Assembly: GCA_903813345.2 (NCBI GenBank)
Contig: CAIIXF020000001.1
Location: 35,621,366 to 35,681,365, forward strand
Source of the DNA: Owenia fusiformis
Lineage: Eukaryota; Annelida; Polychaeta; Sabellida; Oweniidae
Direction of reading: 5' to 3'
Length of the DNA stretch: 60,000 nucleotides
Of the stretch, positions 38,201 through 52,100 are shown piece by piece (position 1 is the stretch's first letter; the number at the start of each line of letters is the position of its first letter). Made by a program: the position numbers and the translations under genes. The notes under the pieces were generated by a model. The model ran no database searches. It was not told where the DNA came from and was given only the letters and a program-made list of their open reading frames with translations.

Positions 38201-38525
38201 CACTCTGATGCATTATGAATTAATTCAATTTCTCTAGTGTATTTTGCAAGATACTACATGGATTCAGTGAAATGCGGGTACTTTAGCAGTCTTAATCTAG
38301 GTTAGAATAAGAAATCAACTACAGGCCTACTACCCCAGCTCTTGCCACCACCCCACTTATCTACTCATAATGACCCAATCATAATTTCCCTAACACCCAA
38401 CCCTTGACAATTCTTGCCCAAAACACTTACTCATCCTAGAATATATAGACAGAAGTTAACTTAATCACAGATTAACAATTCATTTGAAATTCACAATTCA
38501 TCTGAAATTCACAATATATTCAAAA
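35214..38525. other. Gene-free stretch
   Basis: No exon is recognised. It holds a MITE of the CAGTAAAACC family at 36470-36633 and remnants of a GTAGCCAGG-ended element with a G-run near 36796-36815. A copy of the dispersed block at 53200-53285 lies near 37905-37970. Confidence 0.3.
36470..36633. mobile_element. MITE, CAGTAAAACC family, second copy
   Basis: The ends CAGTAAACACC and GGTTTTACTG and the interior GTGTTCACTACAGAGA match the copy at 15504. Confidence 0.5.
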
Positions 38526-39256
38526 GGAGTGGTATCGATAAGGAGAACTTTTTGAACACACGTTTCTCTTAAACCAGTAATAAAAAAATCTAAAAATTTA
38601 ACACATCTTCAATTCAATGGTCTTCTTTTGAATGGTAACAATATAATTTGAAAAATATATATATACTTTCATCTATATTGTTTTAGAAAACACATCAAAC
38701 ACTTGTTTTGTTCTTGGTATCATGTTTCCAGAGTGAAATGAAACATCTTTCCGAACCTCATTGGAACAAAACGACATAAACACAACATGTTTTGGTCTCT
38801 CAATATTGTAATTGTCCAAAGGGAATTTTGGTTGATTTTGCAAAAGTATCTTGTTCATGAAATAAAAGGTTTATCTTGATTTTTATTTATTTTGGGGGGA
38901 TTTTGTTTTAATTTTTTGAATACTTATTTGAAATCAACCAAAAATTCCTTTGTATAACTATAATATTAAGAGGTCTAAAAACATGTAGTATATGCTATTT
39001 TGTTCCAACAAGGTTCGGAAAGACATTTTAATTCATTCTCAAGAATTGGTAGAAAGGAGCAAAAACAATTGCACTAAAAATACAAAAAATGTTAACAAAA
39101 ACAGTTATATAAAATATTTCTAAATAATTTTGCATTAAGTTGTTGTCAATCAGTCAACATTACATAAAATACTGTGTTTTTTTAAAGAATGTTTTCAATA
39201 ATTGGTTTAAAGAGAAAAACATTGTTGAATTCAGTTCTCAATATCGATACCACTCC
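38526..39256. mobile_element. ~730-bp palindromic foldback element
   Basis: The ends GGAGTGGTATCGATA and TATCGATACCACTCC enclose four blocks in the order A, B inverted, B, A inverted, so the whole folds on itself. Related A and B blocks lie head to tail at 25645-26100. It sits inside an 18-bp minisatellite present on both sides. Confidence 0.7.
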
Positions 39257-39620
39257 TTTACAATTCATTTGAAATTCAAAGCTCATTTGAAATTCACATT
39301 TCGTTTGAAATTCACATTTCGTTTGAAATTCACTGTATTCACAATTCATTTAAATTCACAATTCACAGTTTAACTGGAATTCACAATTCATTTGAAAATC
39401 ACAATTCACAATTTATTTGAAAGTCACAATGTATTTGAAATTCACAATTCAATTGAATTTCAAAATTCATTTGAAATTCACAATTCATTTGAAAATCACA
39501 ATTTATTTGAAATTCACAATTCATCTGAAATTCAAAATCCATTTGAAATTCACAATTCATTTGAAGTTCACAATTCATCTGAAATTCACAATTCATTTGA
39601 AATTCACAATTCATTTGTAC
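39257..39620. repeat. 18-bp minisatellite (ATTCACAATTCATTTGAA)
   Basis: About 18-20 units with few changes are present; a short stretch of the same unit lies at 38470-38515. The 18-bp period keeps several frames open on both strands, none of them genes. Confidence 0.9.
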
Positions 39621-39943
39621 AAAGGTGTTCACTAAAATAAGTTTTACTGCAATCATAATGTACTCAGGTGTTCCTTATACACAAGTGTTCAGTAAACATA
39701 TGTGCTCATTAAACACGAGTGTTCATTATTTACTTTTTTTCACACAACCAGTACTATGAATGGCCATATTTGGCTATGTGATGCCACAGTTATCTAGCCA
39801 TATCAGAATCACATTGACTCCTGAAGGAGAAGGCTTTTAGCCAGATACCGCCAATAATCAATTTACCTAGACTGATCTGAATTAAGTATGACCCTGTTTC
39901 TTCTCATACATTCATTTTGTTTTTCATTCCCCATTCAACTCAA

Positions 39944-39953
39944 TTTATTTATT
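39944..39953 (-). terminator. Poly(A) signals of the WD40 gene
   Basis: Two overlapping minus-strand AATAAA hexamers lie about 185 bp beyond the stop codon of the WD40 gene. Confidence 0.5.
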
Positions 39954-40133
39954 CATCCAACCGATCCACTTTTACTTACTCACATTATTCACCCACCATC
40001 TTCCAGTCTGTGCCATGATTAGCCCCATACATTGCAGGAATAAAACTTGAAAGGGAAGACAAACTATATGGAAGACTAATTGCCTCCTTCTGATGGACTC
40101 GATATAAAATAAAACATTCAACTTGTCCTGATA

Positions 40134-43100
40134 TTATAACACGGTACACCAACTCATCCAGCCTTTATCAGTCTCAACTTCCTGGAAGGTATCTAGTTTT
40201 CTGTGCTTTGTATTGTCATTTTCTTGTTCAGAGTCACTAAGCTCATTGTCAGTGTCCAGTTCACTCTCACTGGCAGAACTCTCTGCATTTTGTGTATAGC
40301 GTAAGTTGTATGTAGTGTGGACCACTCCTGCATTAGTCCTGAATAAAAAATATACATAGTGTTCAGGAAGGATATGTTTGAATCACTAAATACTGGCCTC
40401 TATTGAATCATTAGGGAGTTTAAGCTTGCATATAAAATCGAAACGTCAACCTATACGTATGACCAATAGCCTATACAAATGCATCACTCAATTATTTTCC
40501 GTTCACGTTTAGGTTATGAAAAACATTTAAAGCTTAAACTCCCTATTCTTATAATAATATACTCAAGTCATGTAAGACCTAGTTGATTCTTTGTAGTCGT
40601 ATTGTTGTTTCTAAGTTGGGGTTATTATTAAAGTATTATATCGGAATACCTTTGCCTGCCTTTCACTTGAGTCCATACTTTAACTTGATTGCCCCCAGTG
40701 ATGATTCTGAGACCCTGCTGACATCTGGTGGCAGCCATACAAGTCATTTTCTCTGTGCTCCCATCATTCAAAGTGGCTAGGTAATTTTCACTAGGAAGGC
40801 TCCGAACTGAGAATAAACAAGACATCTATTAATTACTGGGTACAAATGGACTTGATGCATGACTATTCACAAACATTTGCAATGAAAGAATAAACAAGAT
40901 ATCTTAAATACTGGGTACAAAAGGACTTGATGCATGACTATTAACTAACATTTGCAATGAAAGAATAAACAAGATATCTTTTAAATACTGGGTACAAAAG
41001 GACTTGATGCATGACTATTAACAAACATTTGCAATGAAAGAATAAACAAGATATCTTAAATACTGGGTACAAAAGGACTTGATGCATGACTATTCACAAA
41101 CATTTGCAATGAAAGAATAAACAAGATATCTTTTAAATACTGGGTACAAAAGGACTTGATGCATGACTATTAACTAACATTTGCAATGAAAGAATAAACA
41201 AGATATCTTTTAAATACTGGGTACAAAAGGACTTGATGCATGACTATTAACTAACATTTGCAATGGAAGCAATTTATTTTTATCTTTGCCAAAGACCTCC
41301 ATTCCTTGTCAATTTCTCTCATTTAACATTGATAAAAATCAGTGTTTAATTATATCTTTTATTTCAGTTTGAACTTGTTTTTTGCATTTTCAATAGCTTA
41401 ACAAATTAATAATGTTAACAGTACATGTACTTATATGCATTATGGATGTAGACTAATACACTTAATAAAACAAGAAGGAATAACATTTAATAAGGGTACA
41501 CTTTTAGTGATGACAATTTGCATACCATTAATGTATCCTAGGCCACTGTCAAGGTCATATCCAGCAGCTAGCATGAGATCACTGAGTGCAGACAAGGCAG
41601 TTGTAGAGCCAAACTCAAAGCAATGTTGGCTCAATTTGTGTATAACACCTGAAAGTAAATAAATTGAGTATAAAGACTTATATCTTGTTCTTCTATTGAA
41701 TAATGTTGTCAGTGCATATTTATTTACTGTAACACGCAATTCACATTAAAATACCGTAATCAATAGAATATATCATTTGATCAGTTGATATAGGAAGTAT
41801 CAGATTACACACAGCAATTTATTTGGGTTGCATTTTTTTAACACCCTGTACAGTACATGGAGAATGACAAACATCTGATGTAATGGTAACCGGACAACTC
41901 ATCCCCTAGACAACTCATCCCTGGACAACTCATCCCCTAGACAACTCATCCCCTAGACAACTCACCCCCTAGACAAGTCATCCCCTGGACAACTCATCCC
42001 CTGGACAACTCATCCCCTAGACAACTCATCCCATGGACAACTCATCCCCTGGACAACTAATCTTTTGGCATGTTTGAGTAAAGTAATTTAATATTATATT
42101 ACCAATTCATATTTGATTTGTTTGGTCAGGAAATATTGAGTAATGTAATATAAGAATGAGAGACGAGAGTTTCAATGACATCGTTTGACTGTTTATTTGT
42201 GTCAGTATTAAGTGAAAAATAATATTTGAATGATCTTATATGTATTGACTAAGTATTTCTTTTCAAGACACACTTTACAATTTAGCTTCATGTGATGAAG
42301 GATGAGTTTTCCAGGGGATGAGTTGTCCAGGGGATGAGATGTCTAGGGGATGAGTTGTCCAGAGGATGAGTTGTCTAGGGGATGACTTGTCCAGGGGATG
42401 ACTTGTCTAGGGGATGAGATGTCCAGGGGATGAGTTGTCTAGGGGATGAGATGTCCAGGGATGAGTTGTCTAGGGGATGAGTTGTCCGTAAGCCGATGTA
42501 TTGAGGATATTTGTATTGATCAGTCTCACCAGATAATTGTATTTGTCAAATTGACCTTTTGCGATCAGAATTCAGGAATTTTGTTTATGGATACTGTTGT
42601 CACGTATTTCGTCTTATTGGTATGACGTCATATAGAAATGATATTAGACATGATGGAATCACGAAATGGCGGACACGTGGCAGTTTTGAGCTAAAAATAT
42701 TGTCGTTTCTTATATAAAAACCATGGGTCGGATATTTACCAGGTATGCCTATTTGACTAGATCATGAGTATGTCTATATATATGCGAAGTTTGGGTGAAA
42801 TTCATACTAAACATCGATGCCTATAAGCGCCCCCCGTTTTTGTCAAAATCGGGGGGCGCTAAACCGCTATCTAAATCATGTCAGTAAGACCTTAGACTTG
42901 GTATGTGCTTAGCATGAATGTTGATCTAGTCAAATAGAACGCTTTCGTGAAAAATAAATCAATAAAGCACGAAATATAGAAGATAATCTCTCAAAATCAA
43001 GCATCTAAAGCTGTGTGACCTAATTGTGACGTCACTAAAAGACAGAATCCATTCGGTGATCGCAAATCATCAATTCTGTACTGATATTTTTCACAATTCA

Positions 43101-46100
43101 AATATATTTTTATTACATTGAATTGAAGAATGTGAAGATGACTAAATAACACTGATCTTAAGATATTATATAACTTATGATTCAAGCGTATCATAATAGA
43201 GCTAGTTTATTGTGTGGCATAATTTAAGAAAAAAACACAGTTAAGACCACCTGGATCTTTAAACCTATGTTTATGGCCCAAAAGTATTGAAATTCCCACT
43301 AAAATAACATGTAAAAAGCAGGTATTGCATGAACTCATAAAACATTCAGGTTTTACCTTCTATAACAAAATGGTGAATGATAGGTGTCAACTTCGATATT
43401 AAGTTTTCATCAGAGTGTGTTCTATGTGATCATTCAGATAGAATGGCTATGTCATGTTGTAACTTACTCTAACAATGTGATAATTTTTGCCATCATATAC
43501 AAATACAAGTTGAATGTAAATATAACAAAGGTTTCCAAGCAATAAATTGTCTAGCAATCATTAACAATTGAAGGTTGAATAGTTTACTGAAATAAATTAT
43601 GACAATAATTGATAATCTATCTGCTATATCATATTTTCTCATTTATTTGTTTCTCATATTTTCTAAAATATTTTCATCATGATGCTTCACCTCGTTCTTG
43701 TGCTGATTATGCATCATAATATCATCCTACCTACTGATGGTGCGGGGCCTACATGTAACAAATGTATAACCAAACTAAATGGAATATTGGGCACTTTAAA
43801 ATCTGACTGTACTAGTGAAATAGCAGCAATGAAAACAGAAATGGCTAAATTGGTTTTGGAGATGGCTAAATTGGTTACAAATATGAATATAATTGGTGGA
43901 AAGTTGGACACATCAACAACAGAAGTAAATGAAAATAAGAAAAAGTTGGAAACTCAGAAAGTGGAATTGACCTCAGCTATAAATGATAATGGGGAAAAGA
44001 TGGGAACACTAAAGGCTGAATTAACTTCTGCAATACAACAAAATAAAGAACAGTTAAATGCCATGAAGGGACAAGTAATGGAAGCAAAAAGTTGCGCATG
44101 TGAGAACAAACAAAGTAAGAACTTTATTAATACTTTTAAATCAAGATGTTTTAAATAAAAAATCAACTGAGGATGTAAGGGACGTTGGAACATTTCATTA
44201 GAATTGTTTGTGTTGTTGATGTACTGAAGTATAAAATATTCAGCATCACAGAATAGATGCAGAGGCATCCATTCCTTGAAATCTCACACCTTCATAACTT
44301 TTTGATTCAATAGAGACTTTGTTATATTGCTTTGAAATTTTGTTGAAGTTCTACTTTGATGAGATTTATAGATATTAGCATATTTTACCATGGAGGGCTT
44401 TTTTTCCTTATATCAGATGAAATATTTAGACTTTATGTACAATTTCCTACAATAATTTTACATATTTTAAACTTTTCTGAAAAAGATCAGGACAAATCCC
44501 CATTAACACAATGTTAAACAATCTTAAAAAAAAGTTGGTTTACTCTTTCAAGAATCACAATTGTCAGGTTAAACCCACTTGTCCACAAGACATGTGTAAT
44601 CAATTACATACTGTATATGAATATAAGACTGAGTAAGCTAATTTTCAAAATGTGGTCATTTTTGGCCTACCATGTATTTATACATCTAAAAAACAGGTTC
44701 TCTATTTGATATAGGAAGAAGTTTGATATACTATGCAGGCTGGTCAAGAGATGATGGGTACATGTTTACTTTTGCACAAGCAAAGGCATATTGTGAGAGC
44801 CAAGGTCATAGGCTGGCCACACCTGGCCAGATGGATGCGGCATTTGAGCTTGGGTACTCTGAATGTGCCTGGGGATGGCTATCAGATGGCAGTACCAGAT
44901 ATCCCATGCAAATGCCTGGGGCTAGTGGAGGTTGTGGTCCACGACGTCATGTCAACATCCGACTCAATCGTAACCCAGATGCATTAGCAGGTGTTTACTG
45001 CTCTAGAGGGTGATTCCAAATTCAAAAAATGTTTATTTTGATGTAAATATATTATCATGAACAAATAACTGGCGAGTGAGAGGGGTGTACCATAAAACAC
45101 TCTGACACGGTAATAATAGTTCATGTAGCGAAACAAATGTATGTCTCACACTAATTTCAAATAATATAAAATGGAGAAAACTACAAAAACAATTTATAAA
45201 AATGTTAAATTTTGATATAAAAGAGTAAATCCAAATGTAAAGTACAAAATACAAGTTTAGCATACAAATGAAAAGTCTGTCCCCTCCTGATATCTAATGG
45301 CCCATCTCTCATGTAACTTCTTTTACATTATGCCATTCCAAATTATATCATGGACTTTAAGTTCACTTGAATCACGCCCGGTGATCGTACAAAAATGATG
45401 GAAGATTTATTTTTTCAAGAGAAAGTTTACAACTGAATTGCCTGGCAAAATATGTTAGGTCATCTAGTATTTTTTTGAATTGATACCCTTCTCGGATATG
45501 AGATCTATTAAAAAAGGCGCATCATCACCAACGTGCATAAGTCAATGTTTTTGCTATAAATCGGGCAACAATGGTCTACACGACCTGTAATAAATAGGTA
45601 TAAGGGACGTTATTATCACAATACTAATGAGATTGCTCACTTTTTAAAGTTAGTTTCCATGCGTTATACAAAAAATAATCGAAATAAATTAATTTGGGAT
45701 GGAGGGGGGGATTTATATATCTTTACGATGGAAAAAATTCACAAGAACTCGTGTATTTGAAAAAACTAAACTCAGTACCCCAGTAAGAAACTGGATATTA
45801 TATCTCTGGAGAATGAAAAATGGGAAAAATTTGGAGTCATAAGAATAAATTCAAGTAGCATGTCTCACGTGATCCCCCTACATCTGACCCCTCCCTCCAT
45901 CCCAAATTAATTTATTTCAATCATTTTTTTGATCCCCAAAATAATTCACACTATTTTTACTTTTTTTCCGCGAACAATGAATCACACATTTACACTAGCT
46001 ATTTGATGAGTGTGCATCCTATATTCTGTAATTTGATTGGTTCAGTGAAACCATTGCCATCTTGGGAAATCCCCTTTGCCTTGAACCCAGTATAAAATGA

Positions 46101-49100
46101 ACCCCCCCTTGGTAAATCCAAGATATGCCCCTGGAGAAGCATTGGAGGGTTGAAACAAGAGATAAGAAGGATTAGAGATGAGAGATATCTGTGAGCATAT
46201 CATCAGACAACTTCTCCGGTGCTTTCAAATTAGCTCCCACAGATGAGATTATGGTAAAGAGCGAATATGTTACCTTAACTGAACTGAACAATAATTTGAA
46301 TGCTAACAACAATGTTGATATGGCTATAGTCCATTGTAATATTCGAAGTATGCCGTCAAATCAATGGAAATTAGTCAATCTTTTGTCATCACTTGATAAG
46401 GGAGCATCGATTGTTGGCCTTTCTGAAACATGGCTTTATGAGGATCAATAATCACAATATTCAAAACTAATGAATTTCAAAGGTTATTTTAAATCTCGAT
46501 CAACTAGAGGGGGTGGTGTTGGTTTCTATATCAAGGATACTATTAACGTTAAAGAAAGACCAGATCTTCAATTTAATCATTTAGGATGCGATGTTTTGAC
46601 AATTGAGGTTATTGTAAGCAATGGCAAAAACATACTCCTAACCTGTATATATAAGCCTCCTAATGTAGATATCGAAGAATTTAATAATAGTCTAGAAGTC
46701 TATTTTAATAATTTATCCAGAGAAAACAAAACAAACTATGTAATGGGTGATTTTAATATTGATTTATTTAAGACCAATCAGCATGAGCCAACTGAAAATT
46801 TCTACAACATCATGATATCTTATAATTTAATACCACTTATTTACAAAGCAACCAGGGTGACTTCAAGTACAGCAACATTAATTGACAACATTTTTACAAA
46901 TGATATCAAAAATGGATTATGTGGAATAATTTTTAATGACATTTCAGATCACTTCCCTATATTTGCTACTTTTAATAAACCGATTCATCAGATAAAAGTA
47001 ATTAACAAATCAATTAGAAAATACTCTGACAATAATCTCACTACTTTCCAAGAAAAATTAGCAAAAGAATCATGGGCAGATATTTTGAATAGTGACAACG
47101 CAAATACTTCTTACAATTTATTTGAAAACCGCCTTAAAGAAATTTATGATGAAAGTTTCCCAATAAAAACAATATCTGTTAAATTATATAATAATAATGA
47201 AAAACCTTGGATTACAACAGCTATACTTGTATCTGTAAGACAAAAAAGCAAATTATATAAGAAATATCTTCGTTTACCGACAAATCAAAATAAGGCAAAT
47301 TTTAAAGTCTACTCAAAAATGCTAAAAACAATCATAAGATCAGCACATAAACGTTATTTTAGTAGAAAATTTGAGGAAAATCAAGGAAACATTAAGGCTA
47401 ATTGGGAAATTATTAATGAAATTCTCCAAAGAAAAAATAAAAACCACAATATCCCAGACTCTTTTTTCCATAACAATTCTGAAATAAGTAATAAACTTGA
47501 CATTGCTAACCAATTTAACTCCTTCTTTTCAAGGGTAGGTGAAACCCTAGCAGCTCAAATTCCTTCTACAAATAAAAGTCCTTTAGACTACATGAAAAAT
47601 CTTGGCAGACAAGCTTCAACTTTATTTTTGAATCCAATTGACTCTAATGAGTTAGACATGGAAATATCTAAATTAAAAAACTCTGCGGCCGGTTTTGATG
47701 ATTTCAAACCTTCCATAATTAAGCATTGTGGTAAGGCATTCCAATTACCATTATTACACATTTTCAATTTATCTCTAACAAATGGTATTTTTCCTGACAA
47801 ATTAAAAATTGCAAAAATAACTCCAATTCATAAAAAGGAGGACAGTCAACTTTTTACAAATTATCGACCTATTTCGATTTTACCAGTCTTCTCCAAATTA
47901 CTTGAAAAACTAATGCATCATCGCCTGACTTCCTTTCTCGACAAAATAGAAAATTTGTATCTTTATCAATTTGGTTTTCGAGAAAAAAAGTCAACATTCA
48001 TGGCTGTACTCACATTTGTTGAAAAAATTAGACATTCTATAGATAAAGGTGAATTCTCTATAGGGTTATTTCTTGACTTCTCTAAAGCATTCGATACTAT
48101 AGACCACAATATTCTCTTTCAAAAGCTTGAGTTTTATGAGATACGTGGTGTTGCACTGGAATGGGTCAAAAGTTACTTTTCTAATAGAATCCAAAAAACC
48201 TGTTACAAAGACACTATTTCAGATTCTGAGATAATTACATGTGGAATTCCACAAGGCTCTGTACTAGGTCCCTTGTTTTTTATCATATATATCAATGACA
48301 TTTACTTATCCTCTCCACGATTATTTTTTGTGCTATTTGCAGATGATACTTATCTGTTAATACAAGGAAGAAATCTTAATGAAATCACAAATGCTTTGAA
48401 TGCTGAACTGAAACTAATCGAGGAATGGATAGCCACAAATAAACTTTCATTAAATGCTAAGAAAACTAAATATATTATATTTTCTTCAAGACAAAAGCAT
48501 TATAATAAAAATGAAATAAATGTCACTATGAATGACAAAGTACTTGAACAGGTGTCACATATAAACTTTTTAGGAATCATTATTGATCAAAATTTAACCT
48601 GGAAAAATCACATAACATCCGTAAACATGAAAATATCAAGAACCATTGGTATATTATACAAAGTGAAGCATTTATTAAATGTCAAAAGCCTACTTAGTAT
48701 ATATTATGCTTTGATTTATTCATACCTTATCTATGGAAATATAGTATGGGGTGAAGCAGGCTGTACATTACTAAATACCCTTCATCTCTCACAGAAAAAA
48801 TTTGTAAGAATTGCAACAAATAGTGATTTTAGAGCTCACTCCCTACCTCTTTTTCATGACTTAAAAATATTGAACATATTTGAAATAAATAAGCAGCAGA
48901 GATATATTTTTATGATTAAATGGATCAACGACAAGGATAATTACAAACAAATATTCCCATCTTTTTTCAAAACAGTTGAGAATAGACACAACTACAACAC
49001 AAGAAATAAGAAATCTTATGACAAGCCAAAAACCCGCACTAACTATGGAAAATCAATGTTAGCGTATTCTATACCTGATATTTGGAACCAACTACCCCCG

Positions 49101-52100
49101 CACATTCAATCCATCAAAAGTACCATTTTCATGAAAAAACAAACCAAGAAATATTTATTGCAACTTTAATTCCTTCCTTGGGCAATTTGATGGCACATAT
49201 TATATTTTTTGTCGAGGGCATGCCACGGCAGATCCCCAAACTGCATAATGTAACATACTTGTATTTTACTCACTCCATCTGTGGGAATATACACAAATTT
49301 TGTGTCACCCACTTCATTGTTAACTATTGTATGTATTATATGAAATAAATAAATAAATAAAAATAAAATAAAAGATACCCAGTGCTTTCAAATTAGCCTC
49401 CACAAATGAGACGGGCATTTTAAAGGATGTTTTGTAAATTGCCATAAAATCGTGGCAATTTGACATAGACCAATGAAAGAACATTAAACAAGGTTCAATT
49501 TTGCCATATATGATTTTAAACCCATGCTGAATGACTAAGTTATCAACATCTGTTTGGGTTACCTTTTTTGGCTCACCCTGTACGATACATATGAATTATC
49601 AACTTGAAAATAAAATCTCATTATCATGAATCTTTCAGATTTGTGATCTTACTATTCAATATATTTGATTTGAACATTACAATGCCTTACTTTGAAGAGA
49701 TCCCAACAATAAGATATTTTCCTTGATTGTTTCCTAGACATGTGTATTACATGTCACATAGATACACTGCCTCATAGTTTTGGAACAGAGTAACAAAGCA
49801 TACAGACAGATAAACAGAGGGATTGTCTATATCCTCTAAACTTTGTTTGAAAGGATAATAAATTAATTAATAATATAAATACATTGCCTAGCAATTATAA
49901 ATTGAAGGTTAAAGAGCTATCTAGATAATTAACATTAGCAATAGCTAATATATCATATTCTAGAATTAAATTAAATTACGTATCATTCTATTGCGTTTTA
50001 CAATATCTTCATCATGAGGCAACAGGTTGTTTTTCTGTTGATTACTTTTCAAAATATCTTATCTACTGATGGTGGAGCTCCTAAATGTACATGTAAGGAA
50101 GATATTGACAAGTTAAAAGAAACCATGAGAACATTTACGTCTGATATAAACAATGAAATAGCAACCATGAAATCAGAGATCGCTAAATTGGTTTTGGAGA
50201 TGGCTAAATTGGTTACAAATATGAATATGGGCCTAATTATTGGAAAGTTGAACACATTAACAAATGAAATAAATGAAAATGGTGAAAGGTTGGACACATT
50301 AACAAATGAAATAAATGAAAATGGTGAAAGGTTGGACACATTAACAAATGAAAATAATGAAAAAATGGCCACACTAAAGACAGAATTAACTTCAACAATA
50401 AATCAGAATAAAGTAAAATTGGATGCTCTGAAGACACAAATGACAGAAACAAACAGTTGTGCATGTGAGAGCAGAAAACGTAAGTCCCTGATATTGTTAT
50501 TTCAGTTTTGGGTTGGAAAGTTATGTATTTTTTAATTTGAGATTTCTCAAGAATATGGCATCATGTATTTGTACTCCTTGGGGCAAAATATGATATTTTT
50601 CTCCCTATTTTTCTAATACATTTTTTATGTTTTTTTACAAAATTACAAAAATTAACTCCTGATGTCTTTTGTTTTGCTGGCAGTATGCTAAAGTAATAAT
50701 ATTGAACTTAATAGGAAAAAGAGATCAGGATCCACGAAGACATATAATTGTTTTTATATAAACATAATACAATGCATATAAACATAATACTGGATGAGCA
50801 TAATGTAAAAGTGGTTTTGAAAAGTAGCAAATTTCTCTTTATGTAGGTTTTTTGTGGTTTATTATTCTACATTGATTCTGAAACTATTGGTGTCTAGTTT
50901 TTCAGCGTTTTGGAAATATGCAGATTTATACCCCCCTGGTGTTATTTTAAGGGGGGTCCTAGGAAAGCCATGTATAATTCCTAGAGTATCCAACCAATCA
51001 TCTTGAAATTTACAGGTAATCATCTTCTTATCATGTCCTATCATTGTGAGCAGTTTCATCAATATTGGTTAGCTGGTTGCTATGGTAACAGAAATCACTT
51101 GTTAAAAAAGTACACATTTTCGTAAAAATTTAAGACCTACCCTGAGACAAAGCACATAATATTTTCCTGGAATTGGGAGGAATTAGCATGAAAACATATT
51201 AGAAAACTTATTTAGAGTATGGTTGATAATACTAAATCAATTGATGTTTTATTTTAGCCATACAATTAATTATATTTGCCGATGATAATATGGCTATGCA
51301 AAAAATGTGTAAAAGGGGGCGTGGCACTTTTCCCAAGAAAACTTTATTTGTACCCAAGTTTGTGAATAAATATATGACTATTCATTCTGATATTAACAGA
51401 TATTAGTATAGTTATGATGTTTAACCATCATGGGAAGTTTCACTATTGTTGGTCTGCTGGTTGTTATGGTAACAGAAATCATTTGTTAAAACAGTTGACC
51501 ATTAAAGGGGTATGGGGTATATTATCTAATTAAGGATATAAACTTTGTCTTCAAATATACATTCATGGCTTTGTGAGGTCATCAATGTGATTTTATTTAT
51601 GTGTGCTTAATTTGCATCTTGGAATGAAGTTTTGAGGAAAACGCATTTTAACAAAATCAAATAAATTATTGTTTATATTAAATAAAATCAGTAATCTCAT
51701 TCTGGATGATACTAATTTATCACTCACTCACATGCTTACCTATATATTTGTTTCTTTTCAAATCAACCTGACATCTTTATGAAATATACATGTTTGAGTG
51801 ATTCCCGTCATGCTTAATATCCAGATAGAAAATAATGTTATTCATAAAAATAGTTAATGATTCCTATTTGATATAACAATATTACCAAATTTAGAGCATT
51901 AATTAAATGTTGCAATTAGAATTTAGACTTCATTAAAGTGATGGCAAATTAAATCTGCATTCCTAGGAATAAGTTGTATATGCAATGATAAATCAGTTGT
52001 TGATATGAGCTTTTGTTGTCAATGTTATGCTTCAATTACCACAGTTCATGCCTTCTTGATTAGCTGTGCAGACCTGATGAAATAGATATACGTTGTGCGG

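Noticed and set aside
39392-39656. Overlapping open frames on both strands
   Set aside because: An 18-bp tandem repeat without stop codons keeps several frames open; the peptides are low-complexity repeats.
50862-51062. 66-aa ORF in the left arm, repeated at 54369-54569 in the right arm
   Set aside because: The arms are nearly identical DNA, so sharing the ORF is no evidence of selection. It has no recognisable domain and runs toward the element end.
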